64,000 nt of DNA. Source: an uncultured Eubacteriales bacterium. GTDB lineage: Bacteria; Bacillota; Clostridia; Oscillospirales; CAG-272. Where the stretch lies: the NCBI GenBank assembly GCA_905201895.1, contig CAJKPX010000008.1, positions 1-64,000 on the forward strand. The letters run 5' to 3'. Shown here piece by piece: positions 47,835-55,755 of the stretch (position 1 is its first letter; every line of letters begins with the position of its first letter). The notes under the pieces are model-generated. The model saw only the letters and a list, made by a program, of their open reading frames with translations. It was not told the origin of the DNA and did no database searches. A program made the position numbers and the translations under genes.

Positions 47835-49046
47835 TCAGTTCACACCGGGATCGGTCTCGGTGTAGCCCGCACAGTAGAGCAGGGCATCGCCAACGTTCTT
47901 TCCGATCTCCAGCATGTCAGCCTGATTCCAATGCCACTGATCGGAGCCAACGATCACCTGCGCATTGTTCTCCCACTTGGTGATGGGATAGGCGGAATTG
48001 TCAACCACATAGCAGTTTTGAATTTTGGTTGCAAAGCTTTTTTGCAGGGCAATAAAGGTTTTGTTTACACCCTCGGTTGATGCACTCGTCAGGTTTTGCG
48101 TTTGCGAGATCGTACCAACCACGATCGGCATTTCGGATGCGCCGCAATCATCGTCGGAGGCAGTGATGCGCTTCATCATTGCAGAGAGGTCAGCACGGAC
48201 GTCCTTGGCAAAATACTTGAATGCGATCTCATATTCGGTGGGATTGGATTTGTTGGCACAGCCCTGCATCCAATAAAGACCGCAGATGCGGATTGAATCA
48301 AAGCCGTACTGCTCCATGATTCCGTCCTGTTCGAGGACGTCCATGACGCTTGTTTCCACCTGTGCGAGGAAATTACGATACATCTGACCCGTTACTCTTG
48401 CCACAACCTGACTCGAAGGCAGGGTTTTTTGATAGGAGGGGGAAACCCAGTTGCCGTCCTGATGGGTCGATCCGGTGGTACTGTTGAGCAGGCTCGATCC
48501 ACCAAAAGCATATTTGATGATGCCTGCATAGTTGCCTGTTTCTTCATTGTAGTAGGCGGAGAGTGCCTTTGCCATGCCGGCTTCGGGTCCAAAGTGGCGG
48601 GAAGAATAGCCTAAGCGCATCGTGGTCTTTCGCCAATCAAAGATACGGTCGCGCTCTCCGGATCCGTTGGAGCGTGAATTCCCGGCATAAAGGACGTGCG
48701 AAAATCCGTCCTCAAGCTCGGGGGCCCAATCGTAGGCGCTTTTGATATTGGTAATCTGCGTGCAGCCGGTTGCATTCGACTGACCCGCCACCAGGTAGAT
48801 GTCAAGCGTTTTCTTGGGCGTTTCGTCCACGGGAGCACCGGTGGTTTCCTCCTCGCCCGTGGTGTTCTGTGCATCGTTCGTTTCGGAGGAGCCTGTGGTT
48901 TCAATTGATCCGGTTGTTTCTGTTGCTCCACTTGTGTCCTGTGGGTCAGCGCTGTTATTTTGACTGTTGCACGCACTCATGAGAGCGGTGAGAAGAACCA
49001 AAGCCAAAATAATCGCAGCGATCCTTTGAATTGCAGAAAAACGCAT
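47835..49046 (-). CDS. Secreted lipoprotein with SASA (carbohydrate acetylesterase-like) domain
   Basis: A 403-residue predicted lipoprotein. The signal peptide (about residues 1-25) ends in a lipobox-like LMSAC. A linker of about 50 residues rich in Thr, Ser, Gly and Glu follows. The enzyme domain begins near residue 82 with the catalytic serine motif GQSNATG and ends with SDQWHWNQADM, which holds the Asp/His pair of the SGNH/SASA fold (sialate O-acetylesterase, CE6-like). It probably removes acetyl groups from glycans outside the cell. I chose ATG 49046, preceded by AAAGGAAC. Own promoter and terminator. Confidence 0.82.
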   Translation of the reverse strand: MRFSAIQRIAAIILALVLLTALMSACNSQNNSADPQDTSGATETTGSIETTGSSETNDAQNTTGEEETTGAPVDETPKKTLDIYLVAGQSNATGCTQITNIKSAYDWAPELEDGFSHVLYAGNSRSNGSGERDRIFDWRKTTMRLGYSSRHFGPEAGMAKALSAYYNEETGNYAGIIKYAFGGSSLLNSTTGSTHQDGNWVSPSYQKTLPSSQVVARVTGQMYRNFLAQVETSVMDVLEQDGIMEQYGFDSIRICGLYWMQGCANKSNPTEYEIAFKYFAKDVRADLSAMMKRITASDDDCGASEMPIVVGTISQTQNLTSASTEGVNKTFIALQKSFATKIQNCYVVDNSAYPITKWENNAQVIVGSDQWHWNQADMLEIGKNVGDALLYCAGYTETDPGVN

Positions 49047-49086
49047 TTGTTTTACCGTTCCTTTCAAAAAAGTTATTGTTAGAGTA

Positions 49087-49115
49087 AGTATATCATACGG
49101 CGCACCAAAAGTCAA
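49087..49115 (-). promoter_or_regulatory. Sigma-A-type promoter for the SASA lipoprotein gene
   Basis: On the minus strand TTGACT (49110-49115) and TATACT (49087-49092) with a 17-base spacer. Confidence 0.8.
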
Positions 49116-49148
49116 GACTTAATTCTTTTGTTTCTTTTTGTAATCAAG

Positions 49149-49202
49149 CAAAAAAACAGAAGAACACACGCCTTGGCGGCAGTGTGTTCTTCCATTCTTG
49201 AT
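49149..49202 (-). terminator. Terminator after the XRE gene
   Basis: GAAGAACACAC (49159-49169) pairs with GTGTGTTCTTC (49192-49202), with GCC/GGC continuing inside. A run of Ts follows on the minus strand (TGTTTTTTTGC). The stem touches the XRE stop codon. Confidence 0.82.
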
Positions 49203-49420
49203 TATCCTGCATGATCTGTCAGAAAAAGATCCTGAACCTCCACGCCAAGCGCCTGTGCGAGCTCGTCGAGGATCATGATATCGGGGCAGGATTGACCGCG
49301 TTCCCATTTGGAAACGGCTTGAACCGAGACGCAGCAGTGCTCGGCAACGTGCTTCTGCGTCAGATTCCTTTGGTGGCGCAGAAAAGCAAGTCTGCGACCG
49401 AAATTTTCCATGTTTAACAC
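49202..49420 (-). CDS. Small XRE-family DNA-binding regulator
   Basis: A protein of about 72 residues consisting of one helix-turn-helix domain: LAFLRHQRNLTQKHVAEHC, then VSVQAVSKWERGQSCPDI, then LDELAQALGV. The recognition helix region VSVQAVSKWERG is that of Xre/Cro-type regulators. I prefer the GTG start at 49420, six bases after AGGAG; ATG at 49411 gives three residues fewer but has a 15-base spacer. It is preceded by a 240-base leader with a small ORF and a terminator. Its targets are unknown. Confidence 0.82.
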   Translation of the reverse strand: MLNMENFGRRLAFLRHQRNLTQKHVAEHCCVSVQAVSKWERGQSCPDIMILDELAQALGVEVQDLFLTDHAG

Positions 49421-49453
49421 TGTGATCTCCTTGTTTTTTTGAATTGTGAAATG

Positions 49454-49487
49454 AAAAAAGAGAGCGCCCGTAGGTGCACGGACGCTC
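49454..49487 (-). terminator. Terminator inside the XRE leader
   Basis: GAGCGTCCGT (minus strand, 49487-49478) pairs with ACGGGCGCTC (49471-49462) around a six-base loop, followed by TCTTTTTTC. It lies about 35 bases before the XRE start codon, so the gene is expressed only if it is bypassed. Confidence 0.78.
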
Positions 49488-49538
49488 CCGAAAAACACGG
49501 GATTCACCTGTCAACCATCGGAAGGAGACTCAACGCCC

Positions 49539-49598
49539 TTATGCGAGAGCCACCCTTGAGGCGAGGGTAAAACATCCGTTATTGTTTTTCATAGACAT
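49539..49598 (-). CDS. Putative 19-residue leader peptide
   Basis: A short ORF encoding MSMKNNNGCFTLASRVALA. It is preceded by AAAGGAGG with an eight-base spacer to ATG, the best ribosome-binding site in this part of the window. It sits between the promoter and the internal terminator of the XRE leader. The peptide has no membrane segment. Its likely role is cis: stalling or finishing translation here could choose between alternative RNA folds. A free, functional peptide cannot be excluded. I know no homologue. Confidence 0.5.
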   Translation of the reverse strand: MSMKNNNGCFTLASRVALA

Positions 49599-49668
49599 TC
49601 AAACCGCCTCCTTTCCTAAAAATATCGTTATCGGTCGCGGTCGTACGCTCCGTGCCGTTAACGAATTC

Positions 49669-49697
49669 AGTATAACAGAAAAAGACTCGTTTGTCAA
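49669..49697 (-). promoter_or_regulatory. Sigma-A-type promoter for the XRE leader
   Basis: On the minus strand TTGACA (49692-49697) and TATACT (49669-49674) with a 17-base spacer. It is divergent from the deacetylase promoter, with about 30 bases between the two -35 boxes. Confidence 0.85.
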
Positions 49698-49726
49698 TCA
49701 ACTGTTGGTTCAATTTTGCTTTTTTC

Positions 49727-49755
49727 TTGCATTTTTCGGAAAAATATGATATACT
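49727..49755 (+). promoter_or_regulatory. Sigma-A-type promoter for the deacetylase gene
   Basis: TTGCAT (49727-49732) and TATACT (49750-49755) with a 17-base spacer. The leader is only about 20 bases. The XRE protein could act at this short divergent region; that is inference. Confidence 0.75.
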
Positions 49756-49781
49756 TGGATCAAAGAGAGGGGTGGACTGTA

Positions 49782-50489
49782 ATGTATCACGGAAAACGAA
49801 AGGCGATTACCTTCAGCTATGACGACGGTGTGACGCAGGATCGGCGTTTGATTGAAATTTTCAACCGATACGGATTGCGCGCCACCTTCAACCTCAATTC
49901 CGAGCTGCTCGGGCGTTCGGGAGAGCTTTTACGCGAGGGCGTTTGCGTTCGACACGATAAAAACGCTGCGTCCGACGTGCGCGCGATCTATGACGGACAC
50001 GAGGTTGCCGCCCACACGCTCACGCATCCAAGCCTGCCTAAAATAGAGGATGATGTCGAAATTGTGCGACAGGTCGAGCAAGACAGACTGCGCCTTTCCG
50101 AGCTGGTTGGGTATGAGGTGGTTGGCATGGCGTATCCCGGCGGAGGCGAAAATAACGATGCACGTGTTGCAAAAATCGTGCGCGAGCAGACGGGAATTCG
50201 CTATGCAAGAGACGTCAAGACAACCGGAATTTTCACACCGTATAACGATCTTTACCGTTTCCGCGGCACAATCTATCACCACGGAGAATGGGACCGTCTC
50301 TTTGAGATGGCGGAGCATTTTCTTTTTGCAGAGAGCGAGGAGCCCATGCTGCTCTATATCTGGGGACACTCCTACGAATTTGATATTTATCCCGAGCGTT
50401 GGGCGCAATTTGAGAATTTTTGTCGCATGATCTCGGGGCAAAAGGACGTATTCTACGGCACAAACAGCGAGGTCTTGCTCGGAATTTGA
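49782..50489 (+). CDS. Polysaccharide deacetylase (NodB-like) family protein
   Basis: A 235-residue protein with NodB motifs: TFSYDDGV (metal-binding and catalytic Asp) and AAHTLTHPSL (metal-binding histidines). ATFNLNSELLG and GMAYPGGG are further family blocks. There is no signal peptide or membrane segment, so it appears cytoplasmic, which is unusual for peptidoglycan deacetylases and suggests a soluble substrate. I chose ATG 49782 after GAGAGGGGTGG. It is divergently transcribed from the XRE gene. Confidence 0.85.
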   Translation: MYHGKRKAITFSYDDGVTQDRRLIEIFNRYGLRATFNLNSELLGRSGELLREGVCVRHDKNAASDVRAIYDGHEVAAHTLTHPSLPKIEDDVEIVRQVEQDRLRLSELVGYEVVGMAYPGGGENNDARVAKIVREQTGIRYARDVKTTGIFTPYNDLYRFRGTIYHHGEWDRLFEMAEHFLFAESEEPMLLYIWGHSYEFDIYPERWAQFENFCRMISGQKDVFYGTNSEVLLGI

Positions 50490-50529
50490 TTCGTTTTTGA
50501 CGGAAAATGCCTTTTTTTCAATCTTCTTC

Positions 50530-50558
50530 TTGCAAAAAGAACGTAAGTGTGGTATACT
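50530..50558 (+). promoter_or_regulatory. Sigma-A-type promoter for the nicotinate phosphoribosyltransferase gene
   Basis: TTGCAA (50530-50535) and TATACT (50553-50558) with a 17-base spacer, 38 bases before the start codon. Confidence 0.78.
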
Positions 50559-50596
50559 GATTACAAACAAACCTTACCCCGAAAGGAAACGGAAAC

Positions 50597-52063
50597 ATGA
50601 AGGATATTTCAAGAAATCTGACGATGCTCTGTGACTTTTATGAATTGACCATGAGCAACGGCTATTTTGAATGCGGAATGGGCGACAAGATCGTTTATTT
50701 TGACGTGTTTTACCGCAATAATCCCGACAACGGCGGCTTTGCGGTTGTTGCGGGACTTGAGCAGATCGTGGAATATATCAAGGAACTGCATTTTGATGCA
50801 GACGATATCGCATATCTGCGCGAAAAGGGTTGCTTTTCAGAGCAGTTTCTCGATTATTTGAAGGATTTTCGCTTCCGCGGAGACATTTGGGCAATTCCCG
50901 AGGGCACCGTGGTGTTTCCGGGAGAGCCCCTCATGATCGTGCGCGGACGCGCGATCGAGGCACAGTTTATCGAAACCTATGTGCTGATGATGATCAATCA
51001 TCAATCGCTCATCGCAACCAAGGCGGCGAGATTGACCCGTGCCGCAAAGGGCAGGGCAATTAGCGAGTTTGGCTCGCGCCGTGCGCAGGGAGCCGATGCG
51101 GCAATGCTCGGTGCACGTGCCGCTTATATCGGCGGTGTCAACGCCACAGCGTGCACGATCACCGATCAGGTCTATGGTGTTCCCGCAACCGGAACTATGG
51201 CGCACTCCTGGGTGCAGATGTTTGACACCGAATACGAGGCGTTCAAGACCTATTGCGAAATTTATCCCAACAATGCCACCTTGTTGGTTGACACCTACAA
51301 CGTGATTGAATCGGGTGTTCCGAATGCCATCCGTGTGTTCAATGAGGTGCTCGCGCCCAGGGGAATTCGCAAATGCGGTATTCGCATCGACTCGGGCGAC
51401 ATTACCTATCTGACCAAAAAGGTGCGTAAGATGCTCGACGATGCCGGTTGGACCGAGTGCAAGATCGTGATTTCCAACTCGCTTGACGAATATATTATCC
51501 GTGAGCTGATCCGACAGGGGGCAGAGGTGGATGCCTTTGGCGTTGGAGAACGTCTGATCACCGCAAAGAGTGACCCCGTTTTCGGCGGCGTTTACAAGCT
51601 TTGCGCGGTTGAGCGTGCCGACGGCTCGATCAAGCCCAAGATCAAGATCAGCGAAAACGTTGGAAAGATCACCACGCCGCATTTCAAAAAAATCTATCGC
51701 CTGCGCGGACGCGACACGGGTAAGGCGGAGGCTGACCTGCTCTGCGTTTGGGATGAAACGGTTGACGATACTCAGCCGCTCGAGATCTTTGACCCGCAGC
51801 ATACGTGGAAGCGAAAGGTAATGGATAATTTCACCGCAGAGGAGCTGCTCGTTCCGATCTTCAAGGACGGTGAGCTGGTTTACAAGCTTCCCACGCTTGC
51901 CGATATCCGTCAGCATTGCATCGACGAGATCGCGGGCATGTGGGACGAGGTGCGTCGCTTCAGCAATCCCCATAACTATTACGTTGACCTTTCTCAAAAG
52001 CTTTGGGATATCAAGCACAGCATGCTCAAGGCAAAGGGTGTTTTCGTTACCGAGGAGCCCTGA
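50597..52063 (+). CDS. pncB: Nicotinate phosphoribosyltransferase
   Basis: A 488-residue enzyme of NAD salvage that makes nicotinate mononucleotide. The N-terminal LCDFYELTMSNGYFE, the EFGSRRAQG block with phosphate-binding residues, GTMAHSWVQMF and RIDSGDITYLTKKVR are typical. FGVGERLITA and FGGVYKL follow. The length fits the longer PncB group of Gram-positive bacteria. It forms a single transcription unit with its own promoter and terminator. Confidence 0.94.
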   Translation: MKDISRNLTMLCDFYELTMSNGYFECGMGDKIVYFDVFYRNNPDNGGFAVVAGLEQIVEYIKELHFDADDIAYLREKGCFSEQFLDYLKDFRFRGDIWAIPEGTVVFPGEPLMIVRGRAIEAQFIETYVLMMINHQSLIATKAARLTRAAKGRAISEFGSRRAQGADAAMLGARAAYIGGVNATACTITDQVYGVPATGTMAHSWVQMFDTEYEAFKTYCEIYPNNATLLVDTYNVIESGVPNAIRVFNEVLAPRGIRKCGIRIDSGDITYLTKKVRKMLDDAGWTECKIVISNSLDEYIIRELIRQGAEVDAFGVGERLITAKSDPVFGGVYKLCAVERADGSIKPKIKISENVGKITTPHFKKIYRLRGRDTGKAEADLLCVWDETVDDTQPLEIFDPQHTWKRKVMDNFTAEELLVPIFKDGELVYKLPTLADIRQHCIDEIAGMWDEVRRFSNPHNYYVDLSQKLWDIKHSMLKAKGVFVTEEP

Positions 52064-52101
52064 CCCATACGCATGCCTTGCATGATCCGCTGAACAAATA
52101 T

Positions 52102-52158
52102 GAGACGGCAGAGGCTGTCCCCAACGCAGGGGATAACCTCTCCGTCTCTCTTTTTTTA
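52102..52158 (+). terminator. Terminator after pncB
   Basis: GAGACGGCAGAGG (52102-52114) pairs with CCTCTCCGTCTC (52137-52148), with an inner GTCCCC/GGGGAT helix, followed by TCTTTTTTT. Confidence 0.85.
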
Positions 52159-52188
52159 CAAAAAAATTGATTTTTTTTGTAAAAGCTA

Positions 52189-52217
52189 TTGGAATTCTTT
52201 TTCGATTATGATATAAT
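52189..52217 (+). promoter_or_regulatory. Sigma-A-type promoter for cdaA
   Basis: TTGGAA (52189-52194) and TATAAT (52212-52217) with a 17-base spacer, 63 bases upstream of the cdaA start. Confidence 0.78.
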
Positions 52218-52280
52218 ATAAATAAGTATTTGTTTTTTGCTGTTTCGTTGCATTTTGCGAAGGACTCGGAGGAACGAACG

Positions 52281-53366
52281 ATGGAAATCATCATGGCAAT
52301 TTGGGATAAAATCTGTCAATTTACGATGCAGTACGTTGTTGCACCCATTATGACGATCGGTCCGTGGGACGTGGTCGATATTTTGATCCTTGCGGTGATT
52401 CTGTATCAGCTTTATCGCTTCACAAGAAATCGCAGAGCAGGGCGTGTGGTCTACGGTCTCGTTGCGGTTGTCATTTTGAGCGTCATTGTCAATTCCTTTG
52501 ACCTGCCGGGACTCAATTATATCGTTCGCCTGTTTTCCGCAGCGGCGTTTTTCAGCATCGTTGTCATCTTTCAGCCCGAAATTCGCGACCTGTTGGAGCA
52601 GATTGGAAATCTCACGCTTTTCAATCCCGGGAGCAACACGTTGCCGCGCCGACGCATGGAGCAGGCAAAATTGGTTGCCGAGGAGACTGCAAAGGCGGTT
52701 TCGGTGATGGCAGAGTCGAAAACGGGCGCTCTGATTGTGTTTGAAGGACTCACAAAACTCGGAGAATACGTAGAAACGGGAAGACCGGTTGACGCACGCG
52801 TTACCTCAAAGCTGTTGCAAACGATTTTCTATAACGGTTCCCCTCTGCATGACGGTGCGCTGATCGTCCGCGATATGCGAATTTTGGCGGCAAGCTGCGT
52901 TCTGCCGTCTACCAAGGGGAAAATGGATTTTGGAACGATGGGAACCCGTCACCGTGCGGCGGTAGGTATCACCGAGGTCAGCGATGCACTCGTTGTGGTG
53001 GTGTCGGAGCAAACGGGCGTTGTTTCGGTGGCTCAGGACGGAAGGCTTTTGCGCGACGTTGACGAAAAAACGCTCTACGACATTCTCATGACCTATATCG
53101 CGGGTAATGCCTATCTGCGCGTCAAGCGTACAAACATGCGCAAGGAATATCTTGAGATGCTCGAAAACGTGGCGCGTGTAGAAACGCCAACGGTACAAAA
53201 AAGCGAGCGCGAGGAGATCGTGGAAAAGGAATTCAAGAAGCTGATCGGCGACACACCCGAGGAGGCTGCCGAGGAAACCGACTCCTCGATTGAGACGGTT
53301 ATCGTAACGAAGGCACCGAGAGCCGATGACTCGGACGATGACTCGGATGAGCAATCCGAGCTTTGA
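52281..53366 (+). CDS. cdaA: Membrane diadenylate cyclase CdaA
   Basis: A 361-residue enzyme making cyclic di-AMP from two ATP. Three hydrophobic segments lie at about residues 30-45, 56-72 and 80-97, followed by the DAC domain with DGA at 191-193 and GTRHR at 221-225. The last 60 residues are acidic and serine-rich, longer than in Bacillus CdaA. I chose ATG 52281, which follows GGAGG. In most Firmicutes the next genes are cdaR and glmM; here only a tiny CdaR-like gene follows, and glmM is absent. Confidence 0.95.
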   Translation: MEIIMAIWDKICQFTMQYVVAPIMTIGPWDVVDILILAVILYQLYRFTRNRRAGRVVYGLVAVVILSVIVNSFDLPGLNYIVRLFSAAAFFSIVVIFQPEIRDLLEQIGNLTLFNPGSNTLPRRRMEQAKLVAEETAKAVSVMAESKTGALIVFEGLTKLGEYVETGRPVDARVTSKLLQTIFYNGSPLHDGALIVRDMRILAASCVLPSTKGKMDFGTMGTRHRAAVGITEVSDALVVVVSEQTGVVSVAQDGRLLRDVDEKTLYDILMTYIAGNAYLRVKRTNMRKEYLEMLENVARVETPTVQKSEREEIVEKEFKKLIGDTPEEAAEETDSSIETVIVTKAPRADDSDDDSDEQSEL

Positions 53367-53380
53367 GAGGAGGAAGTTTG

Positions 53381-53590
53381 ATGAAAAAGAACGTAGTGGG
53401 ACATATGATGGCGGAAAAGGAACCGATCCTGGCAAAAATCCGCCATTGGAATATCATCCCAAAGCTGCTTTGCTTGCTCCTCGCTCTTCTGATCTGGTTG
53501 CTTGTGTTTCATTTTGAAACCCGATATGACCGATATGACAATATGTATTCGGCTGACGGTGAAGGGGAGCGCACCGAATGGGGGGCATGA
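53381..53590 (+). CDS. Minimal CdaR-like membrane anchor (YbbR domains missing)
   Basis: A 69-residue protein with the N-terminal pattern of CdaR/YbbR: a basic amphipathic start, NIIPKLLCLLLALLIWLLV as one transmembrane helix, then a short tail. Full CdaR continues with several extracytoplasmic YbbR repeats; here translation stops about 30 residues after the helix. A strong AGGAGGAAG site and the position directly after cdaA suggest it is still expressed. It overlaps the next gene by 13 bases in another frame. It may be a truncated remnant or a reduced regulator of CdaA. Confidence 0.65.
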   Translation: MKKNVVGHMMAEKEPILAKIRHWNIIPKLLCLLLALLIWLLVFHFETRYDRYDNMYSADGEGERTEWGA

Positions 53591-55248
53591 AGGCGACGTC
53601 GGTTGGCGCCGTTGGCATCCTGATCGGTTCGATCCGCGTCTCTGTTGACGTCTCTCATGATGACATTCTCAAAAAAGCCAAGGACAAAATGAAGCGCGCG
53701 GGACTTCCGATCTCGTCGCTTCATTTTCGGCTTTATAAAAAGTCGGTCGATGCACGTCGGCGAGACGATATCCGCTTTGAATGCACGGTTCTCGCCGAGG
53801 GCGTGCAGGATCGCGCGGCATACCCCGAGCATCTGCTGCGGCGTGCCGACGCAAAATATTGGGAAGAGGAGCTCCCTGACGTTTCGATTGGTTCTGATCC
53901 GATGGTGGCTCGTCCGATGGTGGTTGGCATGGGACCTGCCGGCCTTTTTTCGGCACTTCTGCTTGCAAGGTCGGGGTATGCTCCGATCCTGATTGATCGA
54001 GGTGCCTCGGTTGTCGAGCGTGTGCGTGACGTGGACCGCTTTCGTGCAGAGGGGCTGCTTGACACCGAGAGTAACATTCAGTTTGGCGCGGGAGGGGCAG
54101 GTACCTTTTCGGACGGAAAGCTTGTAACCCGTATTCACGATCCGCGCACCGCTTTCGTGATGCGCACGCTCTTTGAGTTCGGTGCGCCCGAGGAGGTTTT
54201 GTATCTGGCAAAGCCGCATATCGGAACCGACCGCCTGCGCAAGGTGGTGAACGCCATGCTTGAGGAGATCGAGCGACTTGGCGGTGAGGTTCGGTACCGT
54301 TGCAAAATGGAGAATTTTACCGAGCTTTCCGACGGATCGCTTCGCGTGACCACCTCACAGGGCGTGATGCATTGCGGTGCAATGATATTGGCACCGGGGC
54401 ATAGCTCGCGCGACACCTATCTGCGTCTTTTGGAAAAGAATTTTGTACTTGAGCCAAAGCCGATCTCAATCGGCTTTCGTGCCGAGCACCTGCAGGCGGA
54501 TATCGACCGCGCACTTTACGGTAAATTTGCAGGACATCCGAATCTCGGACATGCTGAATACGCGCTCTCGGACACCAAAGGCGAGCGCGGTGTTTACACA
54601 TTTTGCATGTGTCCGGGCGGTGAGGTGGTTGCGGCGGCATCCGAGGAAGGCGGTCTGGTTGTCAACGGTATGAGCAACCACGCGCGTGACGGTGTTAACG
54701 CAAATGCCGCTGTTCTTGCGTCTGTCGCTTGCAACGATATAGAGTCTGTCAACGGAAGCGCTGTCCTCGGTGCAATCGAATTTCAACGCACGATCGAGCG
54801 TGCTGCATTCCGCGCTGGCGGAGGTGATTACTACGCACCAATCATGACGGCAGGAGATTTTCTGTCGGGCACACGCGGACACGAGCCGAGACGCATCCTC
54901 CCCAGCTACCGCGGCGGAAAATGCCGTGTGGCAGATTTTGATGCGATCTATCCGAGCTTCTTGACCCGTGCGCTGCAAGGCGCGCTGACCTCATTCGGCA
55001 AACGCCTGGAGGGCTACGATGCTCCCGACACGGTGCTGACAGCAGCAGAAACGCGTACGTCGGCGCCTTTGCGAATTCTGCGCGATCCCGAAGCACTTTG
55101 TGCCGTTGGTCATGTCGGCGTTTACCCCTGTGGGGAGGGTGCCGGCTATGCAGGCGGAATTACGAGCGCGGCGGTTGACGGTGTGAGGGTGGCACTCTCA
55201 CTTATGAGTCGATTTGCACCGCCAAACGATGCGAGTAAAGGAGATTAA
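53578..55248 (+). CDS. FAD-dependent oxidoreductase of the COG2509 family
   Basis: A 556-residue flavoprotein. An N-terminal ferredoxin-like part of about 85 residues precedes the dinucleotide-binding motif VVGMGPAGLFSALLLA; then come QFGAGGAGTFSDGKL and, near the C-terminus, GVYPCGEGAGYAGGITSAA, which binds FAD. The family is widespread in anaerobes and annotated only as an uncharacterised dehydrogenase. I chose ATG 53578, eight bases after GGGGAG; ATG 53587 is an alternative. It follows the short CdaR-like gene and precedes rseC by three bases. Confidence 0.85.
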   Translation: MGGMKATSVGAVGILIGSIRVSVDVSHDDILKKAKDKMKRAGLPISSLHFRLYKKSVDARRRDDIRFECTVLAEGVQDRAAYPEHLLRRADAKYWEEELPDVSIGSDPMVARPMVVGMGPAGLFSALLLARSGYAPILIDRGASVVERVRDVDRFRAEGLLDTESNIQFGAGGAGTFSDGKLVTRIHDPRTAFVMRTLFEFGAPEEVLYLAKPHIGTDRLRKVVNAMLEEIERLGGEVRYRCKMENFTELSDGSLRVTTSQGVMHCGAMILAPGHSSRDTYLRLLEKNFVLEPKPISIGFRAEHLQADIDRALYGKFAGHPNLGHAEYALSDTKGERGVYTFCMCPGGEVVAAASEEGGLVVNGMSNHARDGVNANAAVLASVACNDIESVNGSAVLGAIEFQRTIERAAFRAGGGDYYAPIMTAGDFLSGTRGHEPRRILPSYRGGKCRVADFDAIYPSFLTRALQGALTSFGKRLEGYDAPDTVLTAAETRTSAPLRILRDPEALCAVGHVGVYPCGEGAGYAGGITSAAVDGVRVALSLMSRFAPPNDASKGD

Positions 55249-55251
55249 AGC

Positions 55252-55695
55252 ATGCGAACCGAGGCTTACGTTATCAAGGTTGAGGGACAGCGCGCCACCG
55301 TTGAGGTTGAGAGAACCTCGGCGTGCGAGGGCTGTCATAAGTCCGAGGATGGAAAGGGGTGCTCGGTTTGCTCCATGCTGGGAGGTGAGCGCAGGCTTGC
55401 CGCAGACGCCGTAAACAAGGTCGGTGCCGAGGTCGGTGACCGCGTGGTGATCGAGAGTCCAACGGGGCGCATGCTCTGGTATGCAGCGTTGGTTTTTCTG
55501 CTGCCGCTCGTTGTCGCACTGCTTGCCTACGGTGTTGCCGCACTCCTCACCGAGTCGATGGCATGGCAGATCGGGGGTGCCCTGATCGGATTTCTTGGAA
55601 CCTTTTTGATTATTTTTGCATATTCCGAAATTGTACGAAAAAAACGGTTGGATATTGAAATTACCGAGATCGTGAAAAAGCACTCAAACGAGTGA
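55252..55695 (+). CDS. rseC: RseC/MucC family membrane protein
   Basis: A 147-residue protein with an N-terminal cysteine cluster (SACEGCHKSEDGKGCSVC) followed by two transmembrane helices at about residues 72-92 and 100-122. This is the RseC layout; in proteobacteria RseC takes part in the SoxR-reducing system beside Rnf. In Clostridia its partners are not known, but it lies here next to a flavoprotein, consistent with a redox role. The start follows AAAGGAG. Confidence 0.85.
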   Translation: MRTEAYVIKVEGQRATVEVERTSACEGCHKSEDGKGCSVCSMLGGERRLAADAVNKVGAEVGDRVVIESPTGRMLWYAALVFLLPLVVALLAYGVAALLTESMAWQIGGALIGFLGTFLIIFAYSEIVRKKRLDIEITEIVKKHSNE

Positions 55696-55755
55696 CCGAC
55701 AGCGGTAAGATGTGCCGCGCGAAGCTGGAAAGGCGCGGATTTGGGAGAAAAATAA

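Larger units (their letters stand above)
49421..49662 (-). promoter_or_regulatory. Structured attenuator-like leader of the XRE gene
   Basis: From the transcription start near 49662 the RNA has a first hairpin (CGTTAACGG with CCGATAACG), a very strong Shine-Dalgarno with a 19-codon ORF, a CTCCTTCC stretch that could pair back with the AGGAAAGGAG of that site, a CCCG/CGGG hairpin, and a terminator just before the XRE start. This is the layout of ribosome-dependent attenuation. I do not recognise it as a known riboswitch class. Confidence 0.55.

Noticed and set aside
49550..49575. T-box element in the XRE leader
   Set aside because: The AGGGTGGCTCTCGC stretch is reminiscent of the T-box AGGGTGGTACCGCG, but it lies inside the small ORF, the rest of the T-box is absent, and the downstream gene is a regulator rather than an amino-acid gene.
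49474..49749. 91-codon plus-strand ORF in the XRE-deacetylase region
   Set aside because: It runs antisense through the XRE leader, its terminator and both promoters, and lacks a ribosome-binding site.
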